A DNA stretch of 64,000 nucleotides from contig JAAONU010000010.1 in NCBI GenBank assembly GCA_012932295.1, positions 25,356,977 to 25,420,976 of the forward strand, in the 5' to 3' direction. Positions 23,864 to 35,218 of the stretch are shown here, piece after piece. Numbering within the stretch: the stretch's first letter is position 1; each line of letters begins with the position of its first letter. Source of the stretch: Cyclina sinensis (Eukaryota; Mollusca; Bivalvia; Venerida; Veneridae). Both the position numbers and the translations under genes were made by a program. The notes under the pieces were generated by a model that was not told where the DNA came from, ran no database searches, and worked only from the letters and a program-made list of their open reading frames with translations.

Positions 23864-24005
23864 GATAAACACAGGATAATCGCAATATTTTTTACTACAT
23901 GTCATTTTAACTAGAAAATGTAGTCTAAATAAGAGTATGGTTTGTTTGTTTTTTCCAAAACTTGCACTTAAAGAAAAAAAAAAAAATGCTTGCTTCCGGG
24001 CGGTT

Positions 24006-24051
24006 CTAATCAGGATACAAACTCCCCGCAGGGGTTACTTCCCCTGATTAG
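24006..24051. repeat. Nested inverted repeat
   Basis: CTAATCAGG (24006-24014) and CCTGATTAG (24043-24051) are exact reverse complements, with CCCCGCAGGGG nested inside (24024-24034). This may be the end of a small transposable element; no partner end was identified. Confidence 0.6.
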
Positions 24052-25560
24052 TACAGTAAAAGTAGCAATGCGTGACTTAACCGGTGCGAGGAGTTTGATC
24101 AGGATTTTTCCGTGTTTTATATATGCTTCATTAGGGTTAGGGCGATATGTTTTTCATTAAGAAGCCAAATCGTCTGCTTTCAAAAATAGTCCAGCTACAA
24201 TAAAAATTACAATGTACTACTTTATAATTTCTGTGTGAAAATTATCAAATATAACTTCGCTTTTCAGTGCAAAGCATGTTGTAAGATTATCAAATTAATG
24301 AATGAAGAACATGAAATACATTCATCTATGGATAAGACGAAATGCATGGCTGAACGGCGATTTCAAGTATTTTTGGAAATGCTAATACTTGTACTGTCCA
24401 TACTCGCTGTAGCTTAGGCGTTTTAGTTCCGACTCTCTCAAGTTTGTCAACCTAACACAGTCCAGTCTTACGCCAGCCATGTTTCGTTTTTGTCTGCCAG
24501 ATCGGCACGATCGATTTTTCACCTAGCTTAATTACACTTTTTCTATGGCAATTAACAGTCCCAACATAATTAAGATGTCAAAACGTTGGAAGTTAAACTA
24601 ATTGTTGTTTTGCAATATTCGCTGTTAAAATAGTCAAACTTTAATAAATAACTAGCGAAAGTTGGACAAATACTTCGATGTGGCTAATCCCGTAAAGACT
24701 GTAACGAGTTATGTTATGCATTTTAAGTTAAAGTGCACATGAGGTTAACATAGGGAAACCACCATCTTTGATGCAGAAATATGGCTTTCTCGAACATGCG
24801 AGCTAATTTCGCTATGGCAAGACAAAAATGATACCAGCTAGGTAAGAATTAGTGACGATTTATTTTGAATTAGATTTTAAACGTGACAAACGTTTAGATT
24901 ATTCAGGACAAAGAAATAAAATACGTCACACATTTCAGATTTAACTAATTCAGTTTTGCTTGATTCTTTGGAAACTGTATAAAACCATCCATTTATCGAT
25001 TCCAATTATTCTGACAAAGTTGCTTGGAATGAGATATGCAAATTTAAGAAATCCTTACCACTTTTTGATAATACAGGAACACGAGTTTGACAGGGTGAGC
25101 AGAAAAGCTAAGATTAATGAAAAGTCAAGTCAAATCTAATCATTTCAACTTTTCCCCTGAAATGCTGGTATATGTTAAAAAATGCAAAAGCAGGCTTTGC
25201 ATGTGCGCAAAATGTAGATTACAATATTGTCATTTCCCATTGCTTGCGTTCTTGAAAGCTTTTTTATTATTTTGTTCAGAACGGTGATTTTGTATCAAAT
25301 TGTTTCGACATGAATAACTATGCCAGCTGATGCTTTCTTTCCTTTTTTTTTCCTTTAATTATATACAACGTATACTAAAGCAGTAAGCTTTACATTGCCT
25401 GTAACAAAGTCTGTATGATAAAGCGTGTCACTGTAATAACCATCAATGATATTTTCATAGCTGCTTAATGTCTAGCACTTGTTAATTGATTAATAAATTA
25501 ATATGTAGCATTGATTAATTGGTGAATAAGTATCTTCCAGTTTCTAGTAATACTTTATAT
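24052..25560. other. Noncoding stretch
   Basis: A 60-codon frame at 24235-24417 has no recognisable domain. No array or element was identified. Confidence 0.35.
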
Positions 25561-26086
25561 TTAAAGTGACAGTAAGTCGTAGTATGGTTCTGAAATGAAC
25601 AAGTTGCCTAAATGTCGAAATGATGTCACCTTTTACAAACATTTATTGTCTAAAATGTGCTATTTTCTACAATTTAATTGAAAAAAATACTATTTTAACT
25701 GTGTTTATTGGCGTGCGACGGTTAAGTTGCATCTCGTAGCCCGGGAACAAAGAAAGGGAAAAAAGAAGCATTTATAAGGAAATCTTATGCTCGCAAGTCT
25801 CGACCCGCTGGAATGTTAACGAAGAAAAGCATGTGGGGTCAACCATGCTTGTTTACAATGAGGCTGGGTCGAGAGAACTTACCTGAGTCACGTGTTCATA
25901 AAAACGTAACCGAGCTATATTTGTTTAAGTACTTTCGTTTAAGAAAGATTTTCAAACGCCAAAAAAAACTTGTTTGAAGAGTTTCACATTGAAAAACTGT
26001 TTGTTTTCGATGGTAAGAGTTGTTTCTTGATTGCATAGGTGAAAAAAACAGCTTTTAATTGAACGGAAAAGGTAATGCCCCTTTAA
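25561..26086. mobile_element. TTAA-flanked MITE-like element
   Basis: TTAA at 25561-25564 opens TTAAAGTGACAGTAAGTC. At the other end, the reverse complement of GGTAATGCCCCTTTAA (26071-26086) reads TTAAAGGGGCATTACC, so the termini are similar inverted repeats starting with TTAA, about 526 bp apart. The interior is GC-richer than its surroundings and has no open frame. TTAA targets are used by piggyBac-type transposases. The nonautonomous status and the family are inference. Confidence 0.4.
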
Positions 26087-26789
26087 GAACAGAAGCAAAG
26101 TTCTCAAAATTTTGGTAACAGTTATTCATATTGAGGCAGATATTGCTGGACGGATTATACATTCTGCTGTGCAATACTAGTATCTTGATAATCTTAAGTA
26201 AAACAGAAAAGAATAAATGCATCTTTATTTGCGGTCATTGATATTTTTATTAAAACAATTGTGAAATAAAATGTTCAAAAATGTGATAAAACTGAAAACA
26301 TAGTAATAATTTAATTTGACCTTACTTCTATAAACCAAAACATTCACAGTATTGCCTACAATCGTATATAACAGGTTGGATTTATTTTAGTGGTCGAATG
26401 CCTTATTTGTATTTATTATTGGCATTTTCTCCTTTAATGGATTTCTCAGTGTAATGTTTCCTAAACTAGCTGTAATTACGGATTGTGTCTTTCTTGAAAC
26501 AAATGTCTCTAAAGATTTATAAATCACCCTGGCTCCTGATTAAGCAGTATGATGCAGTGAAGATAACCCTTTCATAAAAATTTATGTGAACCTGTGCATT
26601 CAGTGTAACTCACTTTTCATCTTATGTGTCCAGAAAGTCAGCTTGATTTGTACTCTGGCATTAACAATTCCTGTATTTCTCTCTTATGGGTTCAGTGCAT
26701 GTTTACTTGCTTCATATCCAAAGCTATATTTAGACAGCGTTACACATTTCATTAGTTCTTTTCATGCTACAACTTTGCTTTATTTTTTT

Positions 26790-28485
26790 AATCAAAATTG
26801 TTCTGTACATTTGGCACGTTCAGTGGGATTGTTAATCAACATTGTTCTGTACATTCGGCACGTTCAGTGGGATTGTTTATCAACATTGTTCTGTACATTC
26901 GGCACGTTCAGTGGGATTGTTAATCAACATTGTTCTGTACATTCGGCACGTTCAGTGGAATTGTTTATCAACATTGTTCTGTACATTTGGCACGTTCAGT
27001 GGAATTGTTTATCAACATTGTTCTGTACATTCGGCACGTTCAGTGGAATTGTTTATCAACATTGTTCTGTACATTCGGCACGTTCAGTGGGAGTGTTAAT
27101 CAACATTGTTCTGTACATTCGGCACGTTCAGTGGGATTGTTTATCAATATTGTTCTGTACATTCGGCACGTTCAGGTTCAGTGAAAGGTTAATCAACATT
27201 GTTCTGTACATTCGGCACGTTCAGGTTCAGTGGGAGTGTTAATCAACATTGTTCTGTACATTTGGCACGTTCAGTGGAATTGTTTATCAACATTGTTCTG
27301 TACATTCGGCACGTTCAGTGGAATTGTTTATCAACATTGTTCTGTACATTCGGCACGTTCAGTGGGAGTGTTAATCAACATTGTTCTGTACATTCGGCAC
27401 GTTCAGTGGGATTGTTTATCAATATTGTTCTGTACATTCGGCACGTTCAGGTTCAGTGGGAGTGTTAATCAACATTGTTCTGTACATTCGGCACGTTCAG
27501 TGGGATTGTTAATCAACATTGTTCTGTACATTCGGCACGTTCAGGTTCAGTGGGAGTGTTAATCAACATTGTTCTGTACATTTGGCACGTTCAGTGGAAT
27601 TGTTTATCAACATTGTTCTGTACATTCGGCACGTTCAGTGGAATTGTTTATCAATATTGTTCTGTACATTCGGCACGTTCAGTGGGAGTGTTCATCAACA
27701 TTGTTCTGTACATTCGGCACGTTCAGTGGGATTGTTTATCAATATTGTTCTGTACATTCGGCACGTTCAGGTTCAGTGGGAGTGTTAATCAACATTGTTC
27801 TGTACATTCGGCACGTTCAGTGGGATTGTTAATCAACATTGTTCTGTACATTCGGCACGTTCAGGTTCAGTGGGAGTGTTAATCAACATTGTTCTGTACA
27901 TTCGGCACGTTCAGTGGGAGTGTTAATCAACATTGTTCTGTACATTCGGCACGTTCAGGTTCAGTTGGAGTGTTAATCAACATTGTTCTGTACATTCAGC
28001 ACGTTCAGTGGGATTGTTAATCAACATTGTTCTGTACATTCGGCACGTTCAGTGGGATTGTTAATCAACATTGTTCCGTACATTTGGCACGTTCAGTGGG
28101 ATTGTTAATCAACATTGTTCTGTACATTCGGCACGTTCAATGGGATTGTTAATCAACATTGTTCCGTACATTCGGCACGTTCAGTGGGATTGTTTATCAA
28201 CATTGTTCTGTACATTCGGCAAGTTCAGTGGAATTGTTTATCAACATTGTTCTGTACATTCGGCACGTTCAGTGGGAATGTTAATCAACAGTGTTCTGTA
28301 CATTCGACACGTTCAGTGGGATTGTTAATCAACAGTGTTCTGTACATTCGGCACGTTCAGTGGGATTGTTAATCAACATTGTTCTGTACATTTGGCACGT
28401 TCAGTCGGATTGTTAATCAACATTGTTCTGTACATTTGGCACGTTCAGTGGGATTGTTAATCAACATTGTTCTGTACATTCGGCA
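26790..28485. repeat. 44-bp minisatellite, about 38 units (copy I)
   Basis: The unit core is ATTGTTCTGTACATTCGGCA then CGTTCAGTGGGATTGTTAAT plus CAAC. Variants are GGATTG/GAATTG/GGAGTG, GTTAAT/GTTTAT and ATTCGG/ATTTGG. A 50-bp form has a duplicated GGTTCA. The 50-bp form recurs at intervals near 320 bp (about 27225, 27545 and 27865), which shows a higher-order repeat. 44 is not a multiple of three, so overlapping frames of 84-218 codons result; none is a gene. Confidence 0.95.
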
Positions 28486-28979
28486 GAGTAGATTGATTGT
28501 TACAAAGGCCTATTAGTTACAAATTTGAGAGATTTTTTGTAGCTGTTTTCTTTGAAAAACGTTAAATACATTTTTAATGTGCAAGTTCCTTATTTGATTT
28601 GAAAATGTTTATTATTTTTTGCATGCCATTATACCAACATAGTGTTTTGTGTCTCAAGTTAAATCTAGCCTAATTTCAGCAAAAAAAAAAAAACACATTT
28701 GATTGCTTTAATATTGAAGTTAAAAAAGTTATGAGCAAGTTGTGAAATTTTAACCATTTTGGTTTTTAGGATTAGTCTCACCGATTAGCTTAAAATATGT
28801 ATATCCTGAAAATAAAGAATCAAGAAAAAAAACACTGCATCATTTTCTCAAAATATATACATATTTGTTACTTTTTAACTTATCTACCGTTAATTTATAT
28901 GACATAAACTAAATAAATGCTCAACTAGGGCAGATAAGAAAGTTATTGTACAACAATGATTTTGGTTATGAAATCCTTG

Positions 28980-29119
28980 TGTACACATTGCAATATTGCA
29001 TTTCTTTTGTACACATGGCAGTATTGCATTTCTTTTGTACACATGGCAGTATTGCATTTCTTTTGTACACATGGCAGTATTGCATTTCTTTTGTACACAT
29101 GGCAGTATTGCATTTCTTT
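28980..29119. repeat. 28-bp minisatellite, 5 units (copy I)
   Basis: The unit is TTGTACACATGGCAGTATTG plus CATTTCTT, the first unit having the ACATTGCAATATTG form. This is the short counterpart of the 52-unit array at 35219-36678. Confidence 0.9.
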
Positions 29120-29373
29120 TTTTCCATTCAGACTATAAATTTTCTTTAAAATGATTTAAGAATTTGTTATATTTTATAGTATCGTGTATCAGATAACCTC
29201 TTATAATACTAAAATTGTTAAAAAGTCATGAATGTCATTTATATGAACGCACTTTTTCAATAACATTTCATATTCTGATTGCGACCTTTAACCACATCAA
29301 AGAAATCAACAAGTTCCCTGATATATTTAAGATACTGCGAGGCATCTTCAAATGATATTTTAGTGACGACATA

Positions 29374-29500
29374 TTAATTGAAGGAAACAAATACCGCGCT
29401 CCACAGGATTCGTTCATCACAATTTGCTGTGATTATATCTGACTTTATTTCCAATAATTGTTGAAGACTGGAAAAGCCTTGACGGTTATTAATCGAGTTA
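29374..29500 (-). repeat. Dispersed element (family X), minus-strand copy in copy I
   Basis: The reverse complement contains CTCGATTAATAACCGTCAAG, CAACAATTATTGGAAATAAA and GGAGCGCGGTATTTG, matching 4700-4830. A 99-codon minus-strand frame (29374-29673) includes it. The counterpart in copy II carries a TGA where this copy has CGA, so protein function is doubtful. Confidence 0.55.
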
Positions 29501-29673
29501 TCAAACTGACCTGAATGGAAGTTTTCAGTATGTCGGTTTACAAACTCCGAAACCGGATCCCGGTCTTCTGTATGTAAGGAAGTTTTGCAAAAGCTCAGCA
29601 AAACCAGACAGGTAATTGATGTTAAGGAAATTTCTGAAGTACAAAAGGAAAATGATGAATAAAGCTGAAACAT

Positions 29674-32084
29674 TCAAAGAGAACTGTGAAATATTTTCTT
29701 TTTGGTTCACGACGTTATGAGCTTCAAGTTTGATGAATGTCTTTTGTAAGCAAACAGAGGAATCAAAGCTTGGTAAAGACGTATCTGTGCCTAGATAACT
29801 TACAGTCGAGGAAGTTCATGAAAATCAATTTAAGTTGTTTCTTTTTTTCTTTTAAATCACCTTATCCTTAAACACAAAAAGTTACGCAAAAGCCATTCCT
29901 GAATTCCAAATATTTACACGTCGCCAAAAATCGAAACACGACTAAGTTAGAAAAGTATGCCTCCTTAAAAAAAACACCAAAAATATGTTTGTTAGTTCAA
30001 ATTGTAAAAGCATTCTTAGACTATTGTATTTTGTAAGTTGTGTAAAACAAAAAAGTAAAACGCAGAAATAAATCATTCAACATTTATCCTTTCTTCAGAC
30101 TTCTCGTCGCGTAATTAGTTGAAAACAATAAATGTTTTCTGTCGTGGATAAAAAGACCTCAAAAGATCAGTAAATCACGGCAAGACCTGAACAAACACGA
30201 CGACACACGAGTAATCACTCTTTATTTAATTGCTACGTGTTTCAGACTTTTCTCAGCTTTAATGGAGAGACAATCAATCAGACCAGGCGTAAAAGAAATA
30301 TCCTTTCTTAATAAAACCGACAAGGAACGAAAACAAGAACACATAATGTAAATATAAACTGTCATTGTAAACGAGAAGATAAAAAGAACACTAGATATTG
30401 TCTTAATTTTATTATGTTATCATTTTCACATGACGTGATATTCTCTGCAAGAAAGCCTGTGATATGTTTAAGACCTAATATTTATCATTACTTGACATAT
30501 TCCAATATATGTTGGAACATTGGATTCAATGTTTCTTCTCTCTTATCACTTAGGAAACATAACTGCGAATATGTTGTGTCTTTTGACGTTTACAGTTTGC
30601 TAAAAACAATATGATCTGCGAAAAGTTCGCATAAAAAACAATAAAGGAATAAACCATCTTAGATTTAGGAAATAGATTGTAAGTGAGAGTGATATACCAT
30701 CGAATATATCACGGTGTCAAATTCAGATGCGTAGTAATTCAATCACGAAGGCAATACGCCTGAATGATTAAATAATTACCAATTGGAACGAGAAACCGTG
30801 CTATATACGACGGTAGATCACGAACATTTTAAAATCTATTTCCATTCTAACACGTACTGTATATCTATTTACAAGGGTCGCAAGTATGTGCACTATTTAA
30901 CACTGACGTTTGCAGTGACGTCAGCTGTCGCGGGCTTGTGTTCTGCGTGATATAACGTGTAAGATATATCACTCTCAATTTCTTCTTTGTTTATTGTCGG
31001 CGAAATGCAAAAAGTATTATAATTAAAGTTATGACTTTTTTTCCACACATTTGCTTTTAGAACTGACGTAGTGACTAAGCGTGAGATACTTATATTAGCA
31101 TGATGGTAAAAAGTGGTATATGTGTACATGTATAAAACTTTCATACCCTGAGTTTACAGTGTGTCCAATTTGTTTGTCTCAAATTTACTTAAATTCTGAC
31201 CATAGACATACAAAGAAACAACAACATGCAAACAACTATTCATTTGTAATGCAGGGTACTTTCACATTGCAAAGGGTAATTTCTCTTGATGTTTTAAAAC
31301 AGTGATGTGGACATAAACATTAAAAGCTTTTATGTCAAAATTTGATAAGATGGAGTGCAGGTTTTATTTTTATTATTTTTTGTTGTTGAACTCTTGAAGA
31401 TACTTTATAATGTAAGTAATTTGAATGAGTTCGTCTCTGTTCAAGAATAATTTGATTAACGCGTTCTATTTATCGCACATACTTTCTGTATATATATATA
31501 TAACCAGTACATTCGAGTCGACAACGTGTAGGAAGCACCGTTCTCTCTCAAAAAAATGAAACAAACATTCGATATACAGACAGTTCTTAAGTTTTGTCAC
31601 TGATAAAAAAGGTTGAATTCAAGACTTATTTTGAAATTATTATCTATCTAGTATGTACGAGTATGTACACCTCAGACTCTAACGATAAATCAAGCAAATT
31701 GAATACAGCCAAGCCAAGATATTACAATTGAGTATTTTTTATTGTCTCTAGCGATCACTAAAAGCAAATGTCTAGAATGGACGATCAAAAGGAAGAACTG
31801 ACTCCCAAAGTCTTCATTCTATTCGGACGCAGCTGAAGAAGTATCAGGAAAAAAGTTATTTTAATATTTACTGCCATTTTATCATCGACTCTTGGGATCT
31901 CATTGGGGCAAGTATTTAAAACAAATATTAAAGGAAGACAATGTAATGGTCATTTAACAAAAGGAAGGAAAATGATTTTATCAAAGTCAATGGAAAACAC
32001 ATAAAAAATTCCAGTTTGCAGTACCGTTTCGAATATATTATAGGAAACTTGAACAAAGCATAATTATATTGTTTTTATGCTCTC
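29674..32084. other. Unique part of copy I, no gene recognised
   Basis: AT-rich DNA shared with copy II at about 37300-39620. A 66-codon frame at 30414-30614 is present in both copies. It differs by about six bases, five of them changing an amino acid, so it looks unconstrained. Confidence 0.4.
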
Positions 32085-32170
32085 GAAGAGAGGCATATAG
32101 CTTTTGAACAAACCGTCCGTCAGTCCGTCCGTCCGAAACTTTTAACATTGACCATAACCTCCATTTTATG
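32085..32170. repeat. Truncated CCGTCCGTC dispersed repeat (copy I)
   Basis: CTCGAAGAGAGGCATATAGC, then AACCGTCCGTCAGTCCGTCC, and the start of the AACATTGACCATAACCTCC module. It breaks off there and joins GTTCAAGTTCACTTAGCTCA directly. Copy II has about 330 bp more at this point, so copy I has an internal deletion. Confidence 0.65.
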
Positions 32171-33450
32171 TTCAAGTTCACTTAGCTCACTCAAGAATAG
32201 AACCAATTCAATAAAAAAAACCAATATTTATAATTCAATGTACTCATTAAAATTGCTGTACAGAAAAAAAAAACTTTCTAAAATCCGTTTACGATTATAT
32301 CTTCAGTTTGAAAACAACATGATGCATAGAAAATACGATAGGACAAAATAAATACTGTATCTATCTTGAAGTAACTGAAAACATTATTACTGGGAGAAAG
32401 CAAATATCGCTCCTAACAAGACTTAACAATGCTTATCAATTTCAATTTGGTGCGGTTGTGTTTGGCTTTATTTCTAGAAATTGTTGCATATACTGGCAAG
32501 GCTGTTATTTTTATTTAGCGAGTAATATGTCTTATCAGACTGCACATGTTTTTTATATAGATACACATTGTCTTGTTATTTTCAGTGTAATTGCATTTTA
32601 AGAAATTTTCTGTTGTATTACTCCACATTCTTGTGATACTGAAAAGGGAAAGATTTCTACTACTTAACTTTGCATTTATTAACTATATATTCAGGAAATT
32701 GGTCGCTAGAAATTTATCAGGTAATTATAAGTGTATTTTCAAAATGAAAGAATGAACTCAAACCTTTATTTCAGCTTACTGATTTACTTTTACAGTTCTC
32801 AGTAATACACATGTTACAATATACATGGTACAATACATATGTTACATTGAAATTATCACGTGCTTTTTAAATAACTTTCACGTTTGAGAAATTAAATATT
32901 GATATTTTTATTAAAACAATTGTGAAATAAATGTTCAAAAATGTGATAAAACTGAAAACATAGTAATAATTTAATTTGACCTTACTTCTATAAACCAATA
33001 GATTCACAGTATTGACTACAATAGTATATAACAGGTTGGATTTATTTTAGTGGTCGAATGCCTTATTTGTATTTATTATTGGCATTTTCTCCTTTAATGG
33101 ATTTCTCAGTGTAATGTTTCCTAAACAAGCTGTAATTACGGATTGTGTCTTTCTTGAAACAAATGTCTCTAAAGATTTATAAATCACCCTGGCTTCTGCT
33201 TAAGAAATATGATGCAGTGAAGATAGCCCTTTCATAAAAATTTCTGTGAACGTGTGCATTCAATGTAACTCACTTTTCATCTTATGTGTCCAGAAATTCA
33301 GCTTGATTTGTACTCTTGCATTAACAATTCCTGTATTTCTCTCTTATGGGTTCAGTGCATGTTTATTTGCTTCATATACAAAAGCTATATTTAGACAGCG
33401 TTACACATTTCATCAATTCTTTTCATGCTACAACTTTGCTTTATTTTTTT

Positions 33451-34514
33451 TAATCAACATTGTTCTGTACATTCGGCACGTTCGGTGGGATTGTTAATCA
33501 CCATTGTTCTGTACATTCGACACGTTCAGTGTGATTGTTAATCAATATTGTTCTGTACATTCGGCACGTTCAGTGGGATTGTTAATCAACATTGTTCTGT
33601 ACATTCGGCACGTTCAGTGGGATTGTTAATCACCATTGTTCTGTACATTCGGCACGTTCAGTGGGATTGTTAATCAGCATTGTTCTGTACATTCGGCACG
33701 TTCAATGGGATTGTTAATCACCATTGTTCTGTACATTCGGCACGTTCAGTGGGATTGTTAATCAACATTGTTCTTTCTGTACATTCAGCACGTTCAGTGG
33801 GATTGTTAATCACCATTGTTCTGTACACTCGGCACGTTCAGTGGGATTGTTAATCACCATTGTTCTGTACATTCGGCACGTTCAGTGGAATTGTTAATCA
33901 ACATTGTTCTGTACATTCGGCACGTTCAGTGGGATTGTTAATCACCATTGTTCTGTACATTCGGCACGTTCAGTGGGATTGTTAATCAGCATTGTTCTGT
34001 ACATTCGGCACGTTCAATGGGATTGTTAATCACCATTGTTCTGTACATTCGGCACGTTCAGTGGGATTGTTAATCAACATTGTTCTTTCTGTACATTCAG
34101 CACGTTCAGTGGGATTGTTAATCACCATTGTTCTGTACACTCGGCACGTTCAGTGGGATTGTTAATCACCATTGTTCTGTACATTCGGCACGTTCAGTGG
34201 AATTGTTAATCACCATTGTTCTGTACACTCGGCACGTTCAGTGGGATTGTTAATCAACATTGTTCTGTACATTCGGCACGTTCAGTGGGATTGTTAATGA
34301 GCATTGTTCTGTACACTCGGCACGTTCAGTGGGATTGTTAATCACCATTGTTCTGTACATTCGGCACGTTCAGTGGGATTGTTAATCAACATTGTTCTGT
34401 ACACTCGGCACGTTCAGTGGGATTGTTAATCACCATTGTTCTGTACATTCGGCACGTTCAGTGGGATTGTTAATCAACATTGTTCTGTACATTAGGCACG
34501 TTCAGTGGGATTGC
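33451..34514. repeat. 44-bp minisatellite, about 24 units (copy II)
   Basis: Same unit as 26790-28485 but with its own variants: AATCACCATTG, AATCAGCATTG, ACACTCGG, and a 48-bp form with TTCTTTCTGTAC. The TTCTTTCTGTAC form occurs near 33770 and near 34081, about 312 bp apart, with the same order of variants between them. This is a seven-unit higher-order repeat. Confidence 0.95.
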
Positions 34515-34728
34515 TGGCTATTCATTTTGATATATTACCGTATTATACAGAACTAATATTCTATGACATACTATGTTTTTAGTTACACAATTTTATAAGG
34601 GAAAGTAGTCTCTAAAGCATTCGTTTCAAATTCAGAGGGAACATCAAAACACCAAGTCATTAAAAGATACGATAAAATATCTTAAAATAATATATTAAGA
34701 AGACATTTAACTTGCAAGAAGCACGTAG
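34515..34728. other. Segment present only in copy II
   Basis: Between the end of the 44-bp array and AGATTGTTACAAAAGGCC, copy II holds about 215 bp that copy I lacks (copy I passes straight from GGCAGAGTAG to ATTGATTGTTACAAAGGCC). It has no recognisable content or terminal repeats. Confidence 0.6.
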
Positions 34729-35218
34729 ATTGTTACAAAAGGCCAATCAGTTACAAATTTGTGAGATTTTTTGTAGCTGTATTTGAAAAACGTTAAATAC
34801 CTTTTTAATGTGCAACTTACTAGTTTGATTTGGATATGTTTATTTTTTTGCATGCCATTATACCAACATAGATAAGTGTTTTGTGTCTCAAACTAAATCT
34901 AGCCTAATTTCAGCAGAAAAAAACACATTTGATTGATTTAATATTGAAGTTTAAAAAGTTATGAGGCAGTTGTGAAATATTAATCATTTTGATTTTTAGG
35001 ATTAGTCTCCCCGATTAGCTTAAAGTATGTCTATTGTATGTCCTGAAAATAAGGAATCAAGAAAAAAAAACACTGCGTCATTTTTTTCAAAATATATGCA
35101 TATTTTTTAACTTTTTAACTTATCTACCGTTAATTTATATGACATAAACTAAATCAATGCCAAACTAGGGCAGATGAAAAAGTTATTGTACAACAATGCT
35201 TTTGGTTATGAAATCCTT

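Larger units (their letters stand above)
26237..32897. repeat. Tandem segmental duplication, copy I
   Basis: A 6.66-kb segment repeated directly in the adjoining 32898-40776. Both copies start ATTGATATTTTTATTAAAAC and end with a TTTGAGAAATTAAATATT tail. Outside the minisatellites they align with only scattered substitutions. No gene is recognised in either copy. Contents in order are unique AT-rich DNA, a 44-bp array, a 28-bp array, a family X element on the minus strand, more unique DNA, and a truncated CCGTCCGTC repeat. Confidence 0.9.

Noticed and set aside
26586..28372. Many overlapping frames of 84-218 codons
   Set aside because: Artefacts of the 44-bp array passing through all frames.
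30414..30614. 66-codon frame conserved in copy II at 38011-38211
   Set aside because: Of about six base differences, about five change the amino acid, and the older third copy is frame-broken. That is no sign of purifying selection; the conservation reflects recent duplication.
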